DNA from: Alphaproteobacteria bacterium
GTDB taxonomy: Bacteria > Pseudomonadota > Alphaproteobacteria > Rhodobacterales > Rhodobacteraceae
NCBI GenBank assembly: GCA_030148665.1
Contig: JASBSZ010000026.1
Location: 62,001 to 126,000 of the forward strand
Direction: 5' to 3'
DNA length: 64,000 bases
Part shown: positions 18,664 through 28,396 of the stretch, one piece after another
How positions within the stretch are numbered: position 1 is the stretch's first letter
Layout: the number at the start of each line of letters is the position of its first letter
Notes under the pieces: model-generated
Databases searched by the model: none
Told to the model about the DNA's origin: nothing
Seen by the model: the letters and a program-made list of their open reading frames with translations, nothing else
Program-made: the position numbers and the translations under genes

Positions 18664-18898
18664 CACCGCAGGATTGTTTCCGATGTGACGTCGCCACCCG
18701 CGTTGGGAGAAACGACAGAATTGCACGCATTTTCCGGGGCTTGAGCCAGATCTTGGCCGGTCTGTCCGGGGCCGGAGTGGCCGCTGATTGGTGCAAGGGG
18801 CGAAAATTTCCCCCAAAAAGCCACCCTGTCTGGCAATTCTCGCCACAATTTCGGGGTCAAGATGCAGCTTGCAGGTTGCACTGCATCTGGAGGGCGAA

Positions 18899-20317
18899 AT
18901 GCGTATCAGCGAGAAAATGGGACTGGTCTACACGGCGCTTTTCCTGACCGTGTCGATTGCCCTGATCACCCAGAACGAAGACCGGCTCATGGCCGCCTTC
19001 AGGGGTGAATCCGCTGCGCGCGCCGTGGACGACATATTCACCGTTCAGACGGGCCGGACGCAACGGCTGGATGTTCTGGCAAACGATCTCTACACAGACG
19101 AGGTCACGCCCGCCGATATCCGCCTGCTGAAAACCCCCGCCTGCGGCAGCGTGCGCCAGGTCGGCGGGGCGTTCGATTATACCGCGCCCGAGACATGCAC
19201 CGGCTATCAGGCCTTTTCCTACTGCATCGACACGGGTCGAAAATGCCCTTCGGCCAATGTTGCCCTGCGCCTGATCAAGGCGCGCGCGCCAAAGGCCTCG
19301 GTTGGCGACCAGGCGATTTCATCCGCCCCACAGCTGAACGGCCGGGTCGGGGTCGCCAGTGGTGATCTCGAGATATCCAATATTCGCCTTGGCAAGGGCA
19401 CGAACGCCGAATCCCGCCCCGCCCTGGGCACCGCGGGCAAGCTGGCGCAGGTCGCCATCGAGGCCGCACCGTCACTGCGCCAGCCAGCGCTTTCGACCGG
19501 GCAGATGGGCGCGACGCCACCTTCGGTCAGCGTCCTTTCGACCCGACTGCCAACCGGGACCAGCAACACCGACCGCGCGCCCCTGCTGCGCGAGGCCTCG
19601 GCCGGCCCTGTCGGCAGTCTTGCCGCTGGCCGGGACAGCCCGCTGGCCAGGCCGCCTGTGCCGGTTGCGACCGACATCAACGCCCGCGGGCAGACCGTGG
19701 CCTGTGCCGCCACCCTTTCGGCCCGGGCCGAGCCCCAGGCAATGGTTGCCCTGACCATCAATGACTCATGCCAGCCCGGCGCACGGGTTGTCATCCAGCA
19801 TGGCCGCCTGCGATTCGCTGCAAGGCTGGGCGCCGACGGGCGGCTCGTCCTGCGTGTTCCCGCGTTGGAACGGGTGGCACATTTTCGCATCACCCTGCCA
19901 AAAGGGCAAACCGCCCGCGCAACAGTCGAAGTGCCGGATATCGGCCGTTACGACCGCATCGCCTTTATCTGGAGGGGACGGTTCGATATCCGGCCCGCGA
20001 ATGTCGGCACTGCCGGCAACGGTATCGGCCACCCCGTCCACCTAGGTGATCCAGCGCTGAAAAACCCCATGCAGGCAATGGTTTATACCGCGATCCTGAA
20101 AGACCGTCCCAACAGGCCCCTTACCGATCTGGCCCTTTCCGTCACGACAGACAGCAACAGCTGCGGGAAAGGCGCCGTGTTGCAGAGCCTGCACGCAAAC
20201 GGCGGGCGCATCATCAGCGCATCCGGCCTGCGCTTTCGCCTGCCGCGATGCGACAGCGGCAACGACACCCTGGTCTTGAAAAACGTCGCCCGTGACCTGA
20301 TTATCGCCTCAAGGTGA
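18899..20317 (+). CDS. Envelope protein with Ig-like (cadherin-like) N-terminal domain, unknown function
   Basis: A 472-residue protein I cannot name. One membrane or signal segment (about 8-24) is followed by a domain at about 45-125 whose wording (LDVLANDLYTDEVTP..., ACGSVRQVGGAFDYTAPETCTGYQAFSYCIDTG) matches the tandem Ig-like/cadherin-like repeats of secreted adhesins. A long Pro/Ser/Thr/Ala-rich linker (about 140-290) leads to a C-terminal beta-rich region (about 300-470) with paired cysteines (SCQPGARVV, NSCGKGAV, PRCDSGN). The start ATG at 18899 has GGAGG 6 bases upstream. It is followed after 18 bases by the PstS/OmpA fusion gene, so the pair is likely an operon acting in the periplasm or at the cell surface. 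Confidence 0.7.
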   Translation: MRISEKMGLVYTALFLTVSIALITQNEDRLMAAFRGESAARAVDDIFTVQTGRTQRLDVLANDLYTDEVTPADIRLLKTPACGSVRQVGGAFDYTAPETCTGYQAFSYCIDTGRKCPSANVALRLIKARAPKASVGDQAISSAPQLNGRVGVASGDLEISNIRLGKGTNAESRPALGTAGKLAQVAIEAAPSLRQPALSTGQMGATPPSVSVLSTRLPTGTSNTDRAPLLREASAGPVGSLAAGRDSPLARPPVPVATDINARGQTVACAATLSARAEPQAMVALTINDSCQPGARVVIQHGRLRFAARLGADGRLVLRVPALERVAHFRITLPKGQTARATVEVPDIGRYDRIAFIWRGRFDIRPANVGTAGNGIGHPVHLGDPALKNPMQAMVYTAILKDRPNRPLTDLALSVTTDSNSCGKGAVLQSLHANGGRIISASGLRFRLPRCDSGNDTLVLKNVARDLIIASR

Positions 20318-20335
20318 TTTCGGGGACAGGACCGC

Positions 20336-21868
20336 ATGACTTTTCTTCGCTGGGTTTTCCTTTCTGCCCTGCTCGTGCCGTTCCTTTTCCCCCACAGCAC
20401 CCTTGCCGGAAACGAGGTCACGCTGCGTTCCGCCAACGGCAAGATCACCCTCAAGGGCACGTTGCTGGGCTATGACGGGGCCACCTGGCGCCTGCGCACC
20501 CGTTTCGGTGACATGACGCTGGACGCGCTTGGCACCACCTGCCGCGGGGCCGCATGCCCGGACCCGGCAAGATATGCCGCCGATCTGGGGCTGGCAGGGG
20601 ATTCTGTGATCCTGAAGGATCTGCTCGACCGCCTGGTCCGCGGTTTCGCGCAGGAACGCGGGCTGAGGATTGCACGCATCAATAATGACGGATCCGGCTG
20701 GAGCGACTTTGTCTCGAACAGCGATGACGTGCCCCTTGCCCGGATGCAATTCATGCCCGGCACGCTGTCGTCAGCCGTGTCGGCACTGAAAAAGGGCCGC
20801 GTCCAGTTCATCGCGGCCAATCTGCGCCCCGGTGAACAGCCGCCGCCCCTTGCGGGGCTGCGCAGCCAGGTGGTCGGCCTCGACGCGATCGTCCTTGTCG
20901 TGTCGCCCGAAAATCCCGTGCAGGCGATCAGCCTGGATCAGGTCCGCCGGATATGGACGGGCGAGATCACGAACTGGGCGGATCTGGGGGGGTATGACGC
21001 ACCCATAACGGTATATCTGCCCCGACCGGATTCCGATCTTGCGCGGGCCTTTCAAGGCGATGTCCTGGACAAGGCAAGGCTGAACGATTCGGTCGAGCGC
21101 AGGCGATTCGACAAACTGTCCGATCTTGCACAGGCGGTATCGAAAGATGCCTTTGGCATCGGTTACGTCGGTTTTGCCGCCATTGGCAAGGCGCGCCCTC
21201 TGGCCCTGCGCGGCGATTGCGGGATCCTGCAATACCCCACCCGGTTTGCGGTTCAAAGCGGCGATTACCCCCTGGCCCGGACATTGTCGCTGTTTACACC
21301 CGACCGGCCGCTTGCGCCCTTTGGCCGGGCCTTCCTGGCCTGGTTGCGGGGGCCTGGCGCATGGCCCCAGATCGATCGGGCCGGATATATCGCGCCCGCC
21401 CCGGACCAGCTGCCCCTGTCGCGCCAGGAGGGCCGGTTGGCCAATGCCATTTCCACCATCCCCGATACACAGGGCAATGCCCCGCTGAAAGAGCTGGTCG
21501 CAACCTTTGCAGGGGCCTCGCGCCTGGCGCTGACTGCCCGATTTTCCGCGGGCACCACCCGGCTGGATGCGTGGTCGCGCCAGGCTGTCGCGCGATTGTC
21601 CCTGATGGTGGAAGAGGGCGATTTCGATGGGCGCGAGCTGATCTTTGCCGGATTCTCGGATTCCCAGGGCAGCGCAAAAGGCAACCGCACCCTGTCGCGC
21701 CAACGGGCAGAGGCAGTCCTTGGCATGCTTCGCTCGCTGGCGAGGCGTGCCGATCTGGGGTTGCTGCGGTTTCGCGCCGTCGGGCTGGGTGCTGTCTCGC
21801 CGCTTGCCTGCGACGACACGCCATCGGGCAAACGGCTGAACCGGCGGGTCGAAATCTGGGTCAGATGA
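20336..21868 (+). CDS. PstS-like substrate-binding domain fused to an OmpA-like peptidoglycan-binding domain
   Basis: A 510-residue exported protein: signal peptide (1-24, ending STLAG), a short N-terminal beta region, a phosphate-binding-protein-like type II SBP domain at about 85-340 ([21 protein letters not shown] and [13 protein letters not shown] are typical of PstS-like proteins), and an OmpA C-terminal domain at about 395-510 ([43 protein letters not shown]). The OmpA part would anchor the binding domain to the cell wall. The ligand is unknown; no transporter genes adjoin, so a sensing or structural role is more likely than uptake. Its stop overlaps the convergent radC stop by 8 bases. 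Confidence 0.82.
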   Translation: MTFLRWVFLSALLVPFLFPHSTLAGNEVTLRSANGKITLKGTLLGYDGATWRLRTRFGDMTLDALGTTCRGAACPDPARYAADLGLAGDSVILKDLLDRLVRGFAQERGLRIARINNDGSGWSDFVSNSDDVPLARMQFMPGTLSSAVSALKKGRVQFIAANLRPGEQPPPLAGLRSQVVGLDAIVLVVSPENPVQAISLDQVRRIWTGEITNWADLGGYDAPITVYLPRPDSDLARAFQGDVLDKARLNDSVERRRFDKLSDLAQAVSKDAFGIGYVGFAAIGKARPLALRGDCGILQYPTRFAVQSGDYPLARTLSLFTPDRPLAPFGRAFLAWLRGPGAWPQIDRAGYIAPAPDQLPLSRQEGRLANAISTIPDTQGNAPLKELVATFAGASRLALTARFSAGTTRLDAWSRQAVARLSLMVEEGDFDGRELIFAGFSDSQGSAKGNRTLSRQRAEAVLGMLRSLARRADLGLLRFRAVGLGAVSPLACDDTPSGKRLNRRVEIWVR

Positions 21869-22622
21869 GGCCATTGGCGCGAAAGCTGAACGCCTCACCC
21901 TGCCCGATGACCAGATGATCGTGAACGACAATGCCCAGCGCGCTGGCGGCGTCGATGATCTGGCCGGTCATGGCAATGTCCGCATCCGACGGGGTCGGGT
22001 CGCCAGACGGGTGATTATGCACCAGGATCATGGCCGAGGCATTCAATTCGAGCGCGCGCTTGACCACCTCGCGCGGATAGACCGGAACGTGATCGACGGT
22101 GCCTTTCTGCTGTGCCTCGTCAGCAATCAGGATATTTTTGCGATCCAGAAACAGGATGCGGAACTGTTCGATCGCCTGATGGGCCATCGCCTTGCGGCAA
22201 TAGGTGAGCAGCGCGTCCCATGAGGAAAGAACCGCTTTCTCTATCACCCGCGCGCGCGCCATGCGATGGGCCGCAGCCTCGACGATCTTCAGTTCCTGAA
22301 CGACGGCCGCCCCCACCCCCTGCACCCGTGACAGGCGCGCGGGATCGGCCGCAAGCACGGCGTTGATATCGCCAAACTCGGCCAGCAGGCGTTTTGCCAG
22401 CGGCTTGACGTCGCGCCTGGGGATCGCGCGAAAGAGGACAAGCTCGAGCAGCTCGTAATCCGGCATGGCGGCCGCGCCCCCCTGCATGAAGCGCTGGCGC
22501 AACCGGGCGCGGTGGTTCTTGCGGTAATCATCGTCATTTCCCACGCGGCGTGCTGCGGGAATGGGGGCGAGATCGGGCAATGGAAGCTCGGCAAAGCCGC
22601 TGTCGTGGTGGTGTCCCTTCAT
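21861..22622 (-). CDS. radC: RadC-family JAB1/MPN-domain protein
   Basis: A 253-residue protein with the RadC arrangement: an N-terminal helix-hairpin-helix region ([32 protein letters not shown]) and a C-terminal MPN domain with the zinc motif [14 protein letters not shown] at about 203-216 and the upstream glutamate in [26 protein letters not shown]. Despite the name, a role in DNA repair is doubtful; the biochemical activity is unproven. Start ATG at 22622. Convergent with the PstS/OmpA gene. Confidence 0.92.
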   Translation of the reverse strand: MKGHHHDSGFAELPLPDLAPIPAARRVGNDDDYRKNHRARLRQRFMQGGAAAMPDYELLELVLFRAIPRRDVKPLAKRLLAEFGDINAVLAADPARLSRVQGVGAAVVQELKIVEAAAHRMARARVIEKAVLSSWDALLTYCRKAMAHQAIEQFRILFLDRKNILIADEAQQKGTVDHVPVYPREVVKRALELNASAMILVHNHPSGDPTPSDADIAMTGQIIDAASALGIVVHDHLVIGQGEAFSFRANGLI

Positions 22623-22694
22623 GCCCGCGATTCTGGGCCTGACAAGGTTGCCAAAACCTTAACAGCGGCACGCCCTGGGTGCGCCGGGGGGCCG

Positions 22695-23507
22695 CTATTC
22701 CCAGGTCGGATGAAACTTGCCGGTTGGCGACAGGGTAAAGATCTCGCACCCGTCGGCCGTGACGCCAAGGGAATGTTCGAACTGCGCCGAAAGGGATTTG
22801 TCGCGGGTTACAGCCGTCCAGTCATCAGCCAGAACCTTGGTTTCCGGTCGGCCGAGATTGACCATCGGCTCGATGGTAAAGAACATGCCTTCCTCGATCA
22901 CCGGCCCGGTACCCCACCGCCCGTAATGCAGGACATTGGGCGCGGCATGAAACACCCGCCCCAGCCCGTGGCCGCAAAAGTCGCGCACGACCGACATGCG
23001 CTGGGCCTCGACATAGCGCTGGATCGCCGCGCCGATATCGCCGAACGTGTTGCCCGGCTTGACCTGTTCGATCCCCAGCATAAGCGCGTCATGGGTCACC
23101 TGAATCAGGCGCTCGGCCTTGCGGTTCAGCTTGCCGGCCACATACATCCGGCTGCTGTCGCCATACCAGCCGTCCAGGATGCACGTCACGTCGATATTCA
23201 GGATATCGCCGTTCTTGAGCTTTTTTTCGGACGGGATCCCGTGACAGACAACGTGGTTGATCGAAATGCAGCTGCTTGCCGGATACCCACGATATCCCAG
23301 GGTTGCCGGGATCGCGCCATTGGCGGTGAAATAATCATGGACGATCTTGTCCAGCTCGGCCGTGGTCACGCCGGGGCGCACATGTTCGGCAATCATGTCG
23401 AGCGTACGCGCAGCCAGCGCGCCGGCCTTGCGCATGCCCTCGAATTCCTCGTGGGTGTGGATTTCGATACCGTCCTTGTTGAGGCGTCCGGGTTTCTGGC
23501 CTTCCAC
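22695..23507 (-). CDS. map: Methionine aminopeptidase type I
   Basis: A roughly 270-residue metalloenzyme that removes the initiator methionine from new proteins. All pita-bread metal ligands and the substrate histidine are visible: His in SINHVVCHGIP, Asp in ILNIDVTC, Asp in YGDSSRMYV, His in FCGHGLGR, Glu in FTIEPMVN and Glu in AQFEHSLGV. I chose the GTG at 23507 because GGAG lies 7 bases upstream; a GTG at 23537 is the other candidate. The gene follows sfsA on the same strand, and both starts lie downstream of the sfsA stop at 23587. Confidence 0.93.
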   Translation of the reverse strand: MEGQKPGRLNKDGIEIHTHEEFEGMRKAGALAARTLDMIAEHVRPGVTTAELDKIVHDYFTANGAIPATLGYRGYPASSCISINHVVCHGIPSEKKLKNGDILNIDVTCILDGWYGDSSRMYVAGKLNRKAERLIQVTHDALMLGIEQVKPGNTFGDIGAAIQRYVEAQRMSVVRDFCGHGLGRVFHAAPNVLHYGRWGTGPVIEEGMFFTIEPMVNLGRPETKVLADDWTAVTRDKSLSAQFEHSLGVTADGCEIFTLSPTGKFHPTWE

Positions 23508-23586
23508 GAGAGTGCTCCGTCTGTCCTGCGATTTCACGCCTGCATAATGGCAAAAAGGATCTTGCGCCAGTGGCGCGCGGGAAAAT

Positions 23587-24294
23587 TCAGCATGGCCGGA
23601 CGGCAACGGCAGCGCCCATTCGCAGGCCATCCACCGAAATGTGGCTGGAAAACGCCAGCGGTTCGACCCCGCACGCGTTGGCCTGCCTGCAGGCGCGCGC
23701 ATAGGCTGGGTCTATGTCGGCGGCAACCGAAACCTCGGTGCAATCGCTGCGCTGTACCAGATACAGCACGACCGCCCGATCCCCCTGCCCCGCCATGTTT
23801 GCCAGCTCGGCCAGATGCCGCGCGCCGCGTTTCGTCTCGGCATCGGGAAATTCGGCAAGGCCGGGCTGGCGGCTGAGCGTGACGGATTTGACCTCGACCC
23901 ATATATTCGGGCCCCCTGCCCCGCTCAGCAGAAAATCGACACGGCTGCCCTGGCCATAGCGCACCTCGCGCCGAACCTCGGCATTTTCCGGCAGGCCCGG
24001 TACCTGGCCGGCACGCAGCGCCTCTTCGACCACGCGGTTGGCCAGTGAGGTGTCGACGCAGGCCATGTGTCCGCCGTTCAGCTCGACCAGTTTCCAGCTG
24101 TAGCGCAGCTTGCGCCTGGGGTCGTCGTTGCGCTCGACCCAGATGCGCGCGCCCGGCGTGGCCAGCCCCGTCATGGCGCCGGGATTGGCGCAGTGGGCGG
24201 TGGTCTGTGTGCCATCTTCGAGCACGATATCGGCCAGAAAGCGTTTGTATCGCCGGATCAGGGTTGCCGGCATCAATGGGGTTTGAAACTGCAT
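23587..24294 (-). CDS. sfsA: Sugar fermentation stimulation protein SfsA (DNA-binding/nuclease-like)
   Basis: A 235-residue SfsA homologue. The PD-(D/E)xK-like core is visible as SRVDFLL followed by NIWVEVKSVTL, and the N-terminal LIRRYKRFLADIVL with CANPGAMTGL is the family signature. SfsA binds DNA nonspecifically in E. coli and was named for effects on maltose use; its cellular task is not settled. Length is normal. The gene is divergent from the CinA-like gene and probably shares a transcript with map. Confidence 0.92.
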   Translation of the reverse strand: MQFQTPLMPATLIRRYKRFLADIVLEDGTQTTAHCANPGAMTGLATPGARIWVERNDDPRRKLRYSWKLVELNGGHMACVDTSLANRVVEEALRAGQVPGLPENAEVRREVRYGQGSRVDFLLSGAGGPNIWVEVKSVTLSRQPGLAEFPDAETKRGARHLAELANMAGQGDRAVVLYLVQRSDCTEVSVAADIDPAYARACRQANACGVEPLAFSSHISVDGLRMGAAVAVRPC

Positions 24295-24342
24295 TGAACG
24301 GACCTATACCGAAACAGGACCGGACGACAAGAAGGTGGCGAC

Positions 24343-25077
24343 ATGGGCAACCCCACGGCGGCAATGCTGGTGATCGGAGACGAGATCCTTTCGGGCCGCA
24401 CCCGCGACAGCAACCTGCATTTCCTGGCGCAACAGCTGACCGAGGCCGCGATCGACCTGAAAGAGGCCCGCATCGTGGCCGATGACCATGACGCCATCAG
24501 GACGGCGGTGCAGGAACTGGCCGCGCGCTGGGATCATGTGTTCACCAGTGGCGGCATCGGCCCCACCCATGACGACATCACCGCAGATGCCATAGCCGAT
24601 GCGTTCGGCCGCCATATCGACGTGCGCGAAGATGCCCGCGCCCTGCTGCAGGCGTATTACGATCGCGCAGGGATAACGATGAACGATTCACGCCTGCGCA
24701 TGGCGCGCATCCCCGACGGGGCGACACTGATCGACAATCCGGTTTCGGTGGCCCCCGGTTTCACCGTGGAAAACGTGCATGTGATGGCAGGTGTGCCCGC
24801 CGTTTTCGAGGCGATGGTTGCCTCGGTCCTGTCCACGATCAAGGGCGGTGACCCGCTGCTTTCCAGAACCATCCGCGTCAACCGCCCCGAGGGCGACATT
24901 GCCGGCCCGCTGGCCGAAATGGCGGCGCGGCATCCCAGGGTGGCGATCGGATCTTACCCTTTCATCCTGAACGGGCGATTCGGCAGCAATATCGTTTTCC
25001 GCAGCAGTGATGCGCGCGCACTCGACGCGGCAGCGACCGATTTTATGGCGCTCATGCCCGAAGGGTTTGAACCATGA
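24343..25077 (+). CDS. CinA-like molybdopterin-binding domain protein
   Basis: A 244-residue protein containing only the MoCF/CinA N-terminal domain: MLVIGDEILSGRTRDSN at the start and FTSGGIGPTHDDITADAIA at about 67-85, the molybdopterin-binding loops. Full CinA has a nicotinamide-nucleotide amidase domain that is missing here, as in many proteobacterial short forms. It may hydrolyse ADP-ribose-type compounds or bind a pterin; function is uncertain. It starts a chain of four genes joined by 4-base overlaps. Confidence 0.85.
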   Translation: MGNPTAAMLVIGDEILSGRTRDSNLHFLAQQLTEAAIDLKEARIVADDHDAIRTAVQELAARWDHVFTSGGIGPTHDDITADAIADAFGRHIDVREDARALLQAYYDRAGITMNDSRLRMARIPDGATLIDNPVSVAPGFTVENVHVMAGVPAVFEAMVASVLSTIKGGDPLLSRTIRVNRPEGDIAGPLAEMAARHPRVAIGSYPFILNGRFGSNIVFRSSDARALDAAATDFMALMPEGFEP

Positions 25078-25811
25078 CTGCGCTGCCCGATGCGGATCGG
25101 GTCATTCGCGCGATCGATGCCACCTGGCCTCCGGCCGCTGCCTTTGCGCGTGGTCCCTGGCTGATTCGCCGTGGCGAAGGTGGCGGCCAGCGGGTTTCCG
25201 CCGCAACCCCCTTGGGGGACGTCGCCGAACAGGACATCGCTACAGCCGAATCCGAGATGCGTCGCCTGGGCCAGCACCCCCTGTTCATGTTGCGCCCACG
25301 CGATGCCGCCCTCGACGGCATGCTTGAGAGGCGGGGATATCGCGTCGTCGATCCGGTGATGATGATGGCGGCCCGAATCAGCGACATGCCGGCAATGGAC
25401 ACCCACCCCCTGGACGGAATCACGGCGGTCGAGCCACTGGCCCTGATGCGCAGTTTCTGGGATGAAAACGGCATCGGGCCGGCCCGCCTTGCCGTCATGG
25501 CGCGCGCGGGCGGGCCAAAGACATACATGCTGACCCGGCACCGCGATGCGTTGGGCGCCTGTGCCTTTGTGGCCTGTGACGGCGATCTGGCGATGATGCA
25601 CGCGCTGGTCGTTGCCCCCGGCCACCGGCGCCAGGGGGTGGCGGCGCGCATGATAGGCCGGGCCGCGATCTGGGCCCTTGAACAGGGCGCGCGGTTCATG
25701 GCCGTTCTGGTGACCAGCGAAAATCTGCCGGCGCGGAATCTCTATGCTGGCCAGGGCATGCAGGTTGTTGGTAAATATCACTACAGAAAAGAAAAAGAGG
25801 CAGAAGAATGA
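25074..25811 (+). CDS. GNAT-family N-acetyltransferase
   Basis: A 245-residue acetyltransferase. The C-terminal half holds the acetyl-CoA motif A (MMHALVVAPGHRRQGVAARMIGRAAIWA, with the Q/RxxGxG/A pattern) and the terminal NLPARNLYAGQGMQVVGKYHYR motif. The N-terminal half is a diverged GNAT-like domain, so this may be a double-domain enzyme. The substrate is unknown. The start overlaps the CinA-like stop and the end overlaps the next start, both ATGA. Confidence 0.85.
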   Translation: MTALPDADRVIRAIDATWPPAAAFARGPWLIRRGEGGGQRVSAATPLGDVAEQDIATAESEMRRLGQHPLFMLRPRDAALDGMLERRGYRVVDPVMMMAARISDMPAMDTHPLDGITAVEPLALMRSFWDENGIGPARLAVMARAGGPKTYMLTRHRDALGACAFVACDGDLAMMHALVVAPGHRRQGVAARMIGRAAIWALEQGARFMAVLVTSENLPARNLYAGQGMQVVGKYHYRKEKEAEE

Positions 25812-26383
25812 GCACCGCCGACAAGCCAGTTCACGCGCTTGACCTGACCGAGGTCTCGCCCCTGCCGCAGGACACCCAGCGCTATTTCGACCTGTGCGAC
25901 GAAAAGATCGGGTTCGTGCCCAACGTGCTGCGGGCCTACGCCTTTGACATCGACAAGCTGAACGCGTTCACCGCGATGTACAACGACCTCATGCTGGGGC
26001 CGAGCGGTCTGAGCAAACTGGAACGCGAGATGATCGCCGTCGTGGTTTCGTCGATCAACCACTGCTTCTATTGCCTCACCGCCCACGGTGCGGCGGTCAG
26101 GCAGTTGTCGGGCGATCCGATCCTCGGCGAGGCGCTGGTCATGAATTATCGCGCGGCCGACCTTTCGCCACGCCATCGCGCCATGCTGGATTTTGCGGCC
26201 AGGTTGACCGAGGAAAGCCACAAGATCGGGGAATCCGATCGCCAGGCATTGCGCGACGCCGGATTTTCCGATCGCGATATCTGGGACATCGCCGCGGTCG
26301 CCGCCTTTTTCAACATGACCAACCGCATGTCCTCGGCAATAGATATGCAACCGAATATCGAGTATCATTCCCAGCACCGATGA
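25808..26383 (+). CDS. Peroxidase-related AhpD-like protein (carboxymuconolactone decarboxylase fold)
   Basis: A 191-residue protein of the alkylhydroperoxidase-like group. The CxxC redox motif CFYC at 86-89 with His93 (CFYCLTAHG), after LEREMIAVVVSSINH, is the AhpD active-site arrangement, and the C-terminal DIWDIAAVAAFFNMTNRMSSA helix is typical of the uncharacterised peroxidase-related subfamily. It probably reduces peroxides, but its electron donor is not known. It is coupled at both ends to its neighbours by ATGA overlaps. Confidence 0.88.
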   Translation: MSTADKPVHALDLTEVSPLPQDTQRYFDLCDEKIGFVPNVLRAYAFDIDKLNAFTAMYNDLMLGPSGLSKLEREMIAVVVSSINHCFYCLTAHGAAVRQLSGDPILGEALVMNYRAADLSPRHRAMLDFAARLTEESHKIGESDRQALRDAGFSDRDIWDIAAVAAFFNMTNRMSSAIDMQPNIEYHSQHR

Positions 26384-27342
26384 AACGCGGCATTTTCATA
26401 ATCGGCCTTCTGGCCAGCGCCGCGCCCGCTCTTGCGGCGCAAGGGGTGGAACTGACGTTCCCCAAGGGATCGGTGCGCTCGTATGAAGAGGTCAGACCGC
26501 TTGCCAGTCTTGAACTGGTCGTCGGGCCATATCGCGACGGTCGGATCACGGCCGAGCCTGTCGAGGGGGCCCTTTCGCGCGAGGTCTGGAAAACCCCCGC
26601 CATCACGACCGAAACGCTGGGCCTGTTGAAACCATTGCGCGAACAGCTGCTGCAAGAGGGTTACAAGGTCATCTTCGAATGCGAAACCCGCGGCTGCGGG
26701 GGCTTTGATTTCCGTTTCAATGCCGGCATCCTGGACGAGCCCGACATGCATGTCGATCTGGGCGATTTCCGTTACCTCACCGCGATGCGCGATGATGGCA
26801 AGGGCGAGGAATACGTCAATCTGGTGGTCAGCCGCAGCCCCGAACGGGGGTTCATCCAGATCACCCGGCTCAGCGAAAACACGATCGACGACCTGGTGGC
26901 AGGCGAACCCAGGATATCGGTCTCGACCAAGCAGAGCGCGGCCGATGACACGCTGGTTCCGACCGGGAGCATCGGCGACCGCCTGATCGAGGCGGGTTCA
27001 CTGGTGCTGGACGGGCTGCAATTTGCCAAGGGCTCGGCAACACTGGACGGTGCCTCGGACGAATCCCTGCGCGCACTTGCCGAATTTCTCAACACCAATC
27101 CGGGGATGAAGGTTGCCCTTGTCGGCCACACGGACGCATCCGGCTCGATGGAGGGAAATGTCGCGCTTTCGCGCAAGAGGGCTGCCGCCGTCATGAAACG
27201 GCTGGTCGAGGGTTATGGCGTAAACCCCGCGCAGCTCAGCGCCGAGGGGGTGGGCTATCTTGCGCCCCGTACAACCAACGCCACGCCACAGGGCCGCGAG
27301 ATGAACCGCCGGGTCGAGGTTGTCCTGACCTCGATCAACTGA
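26380..27342 (+). CDS. OmpA-family peptidoglycan-associated envelope protein
   Basis: A 320-residue exported protein: signal peptide at 1-19 (FIIGLLASAAPALA), an N-terminal domain of unknown fold with two close cysteines (ECETRGCGGFDFRFN), and a C-terminal OmpA domain at about 215-320 (FAKGSATLDGASDESLRALAEFL, LVGHTDASGSMEGNVALSRKRA, GREMNRRVEVVL). It should bind peptidoglycan in the periplasm. The ATG overlaps the stop of the AhpD-like gene, making it the last gene of a four-gene chain. It resembles the periplasmic OmpA proteins found in Rhodobacterales with a DUF4892-like N-terminal part, but I am not certain of that domain name. Confidence 0.83.
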   Translation: MKRGIFIIGLLASAAPALAAQGVELTFPKGSVRSYEEVRPLASLELVVGPYRDGRITAEPVEGALSREVWKTPAITTETLGLLKPLREQLLQEGYKVIFECETRGCGGFDFRFNAGILDEPDMHVDLGDFRYLTAMRDDGKGEEYVNLVVSRSPERGFIQITRLSENTIDDLVAGEPRISVSTKQSAADDTLVPTGSIGDRLIEAGSLVLDGLQFAKGSATLDGASDESLRALAEFLNTNPGMKVALVGHTDASGSMEGNVALSRKRAAAVMKRLVEGYGVNPAQLSAEGVGYLAPRTTNATPQGREMNRRVEVVLTSIN

Positions 27343-27383
27343 ACGCCGCCTTCGGCCCGCCACCCGTTACCGATGACCCGACA

Positions 27384-27419
27384 AGAAAAGGCCCGGCATC
27401 GCCATGCTTCTGCCAGGCC
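27384..27419 (-). terminator. Rho-independent terminator after the lysR gene
   Basis: On the minus strand a 9-bp stem (27411-27419 with 27390-27398, one G-U pair) with a 12-base loop is followed by TTTTCTT. It lies 37-70 bases beyond the LysR stop codon. On the plus strand the stem has a mismatch and no T-run, so it serves the lysR side. Confidence 0.75.
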
Positions 27420-27455
27420 CTTCCCGCACCTTTGGGCGGAGTGACGTTCAGGCCC

Positions 27456-28361
27456 CTACCATTCCTCGGGGCCCTTGTTCTTGAAGAACTCGACCAGAAA
27501 GTCGATAAAGGCGCGCAGCTTGGGCTGCGTATAGCGGCCCGGCGGATAGACGGCATAGATCCCGCGCCTTTCGATCGGCAGATCGGGCATGGCTTCCTCA
27601 AGCAGTCCCAACGAAAGTTTTTCATAATACAGGAAGCTGGGCAGATAGGCGATGCCAAGGCCAGCCGCCGCCGCCGTCAACAGGGACTGGCCGTCATTTA
27701 CCGTGAGGCAGCCACTGGTGCGGATCTGGCGCAATTCACCACTGGGCGAGGTCAGTTTCCAGACGCTGCCGCTGGACTGGTTGGAATAGTGCAGCAGCAT
27801 GTGTTCGTTCAGGTCGTCGATGCGGGCCGGCTTGCCGTGCTTTTCGAAATATTCGGGCGCACCGACCATCTTCATGTTTGCTTCGGTCAACTTGCGGGCC
27901 CGCAGGGTGCTGTCCTCCATCTCGCCAATGCGGATGGCCAGGTCGAACCCCTCCGAGATCAGCTCGACATAACGGTTGTTCAGCACCAGGTTGACGTTGA
28001 TTTCGGGATATTGATGCAGAAAGCTGCCCAGCGCGTTCGACATGTGGTTCACACCGAAATCCGTCGGGGCAGACAGCCGCAACGACCCGCTTGGCGCCGC
28101 CTGCATGGCCGTGACCATCGCGTCGGCCTCGCTGGCGTCGTTCAGCACCCGGCGTGCCTTGTCATAATAGGCGAGGCCGATTTCGGTCGGGCTGACACGC
28201 CGGGTCGTCCTGTTCAGCAGACGCGCGCCGAGACGTGCCTCAAGCGAGGAAACATGTTTTGAAACCGCCGATTTCGAAATTCCCATCTTGCGCGCCGCAT
28301 CGGTGAACCCCCCCTGGTCCACCACGCTTGCAAACGCTTCCATTTCAGTTAGCCGATCCAT
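27456..28361 (-). CDS. LysR-family transcriptional regulator
   Basis: A 301-residue regulator. The N-terminal winged helix-turn-helix is clear (FASVVDQGGFTDAARKMGISKSAVSKHVSSLEARLGARLLNRTTRRVSPTEIG, about residues 10-62), followed by the two-lobe effector-binding domain (about 90-295). The wording LNRTTRRVSPTEIGLAYYD matches the large AaeR/DmlR-like group. No metabolic target gene adjoins: one side is the convergent OmpA chain, the other a repeat-rich gap. An inverted repeat at 28397-28448 in its upstream region may be an autoregulatory site. Confidence 0.93.
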   Translation of the reverse strand: MDRLTEMEAFASVVDQGGFTDAARKMGISKSAVSKHVSSLEARLGARLLNRTTRRVSPTEIGLAYYDKARRVLNDASEADAMVTAMQAAPSGSLRLSAPTDFGVNHMSNALGSFLHQYPEINVNLVLNNRYVELISEGFDLAIRIGEMEDSTLRARKLTEANMKMVGAPEYFEKHGKPARIDDLNEHMLLHYSNQSSGSVWKLTSPSGELRQIRTSGCLTVNDGQSLLTAAAAGLGIAYLPSFLYYEKLSLGLLEEAMPDLPIERRGIYAVYPPGRYTQPKLRAFIDFLVEFFKNKGPEEW

Positions 28362-28396
28362 TTTTACACCCTGTATAACGCAGAACCGAGGGTATT

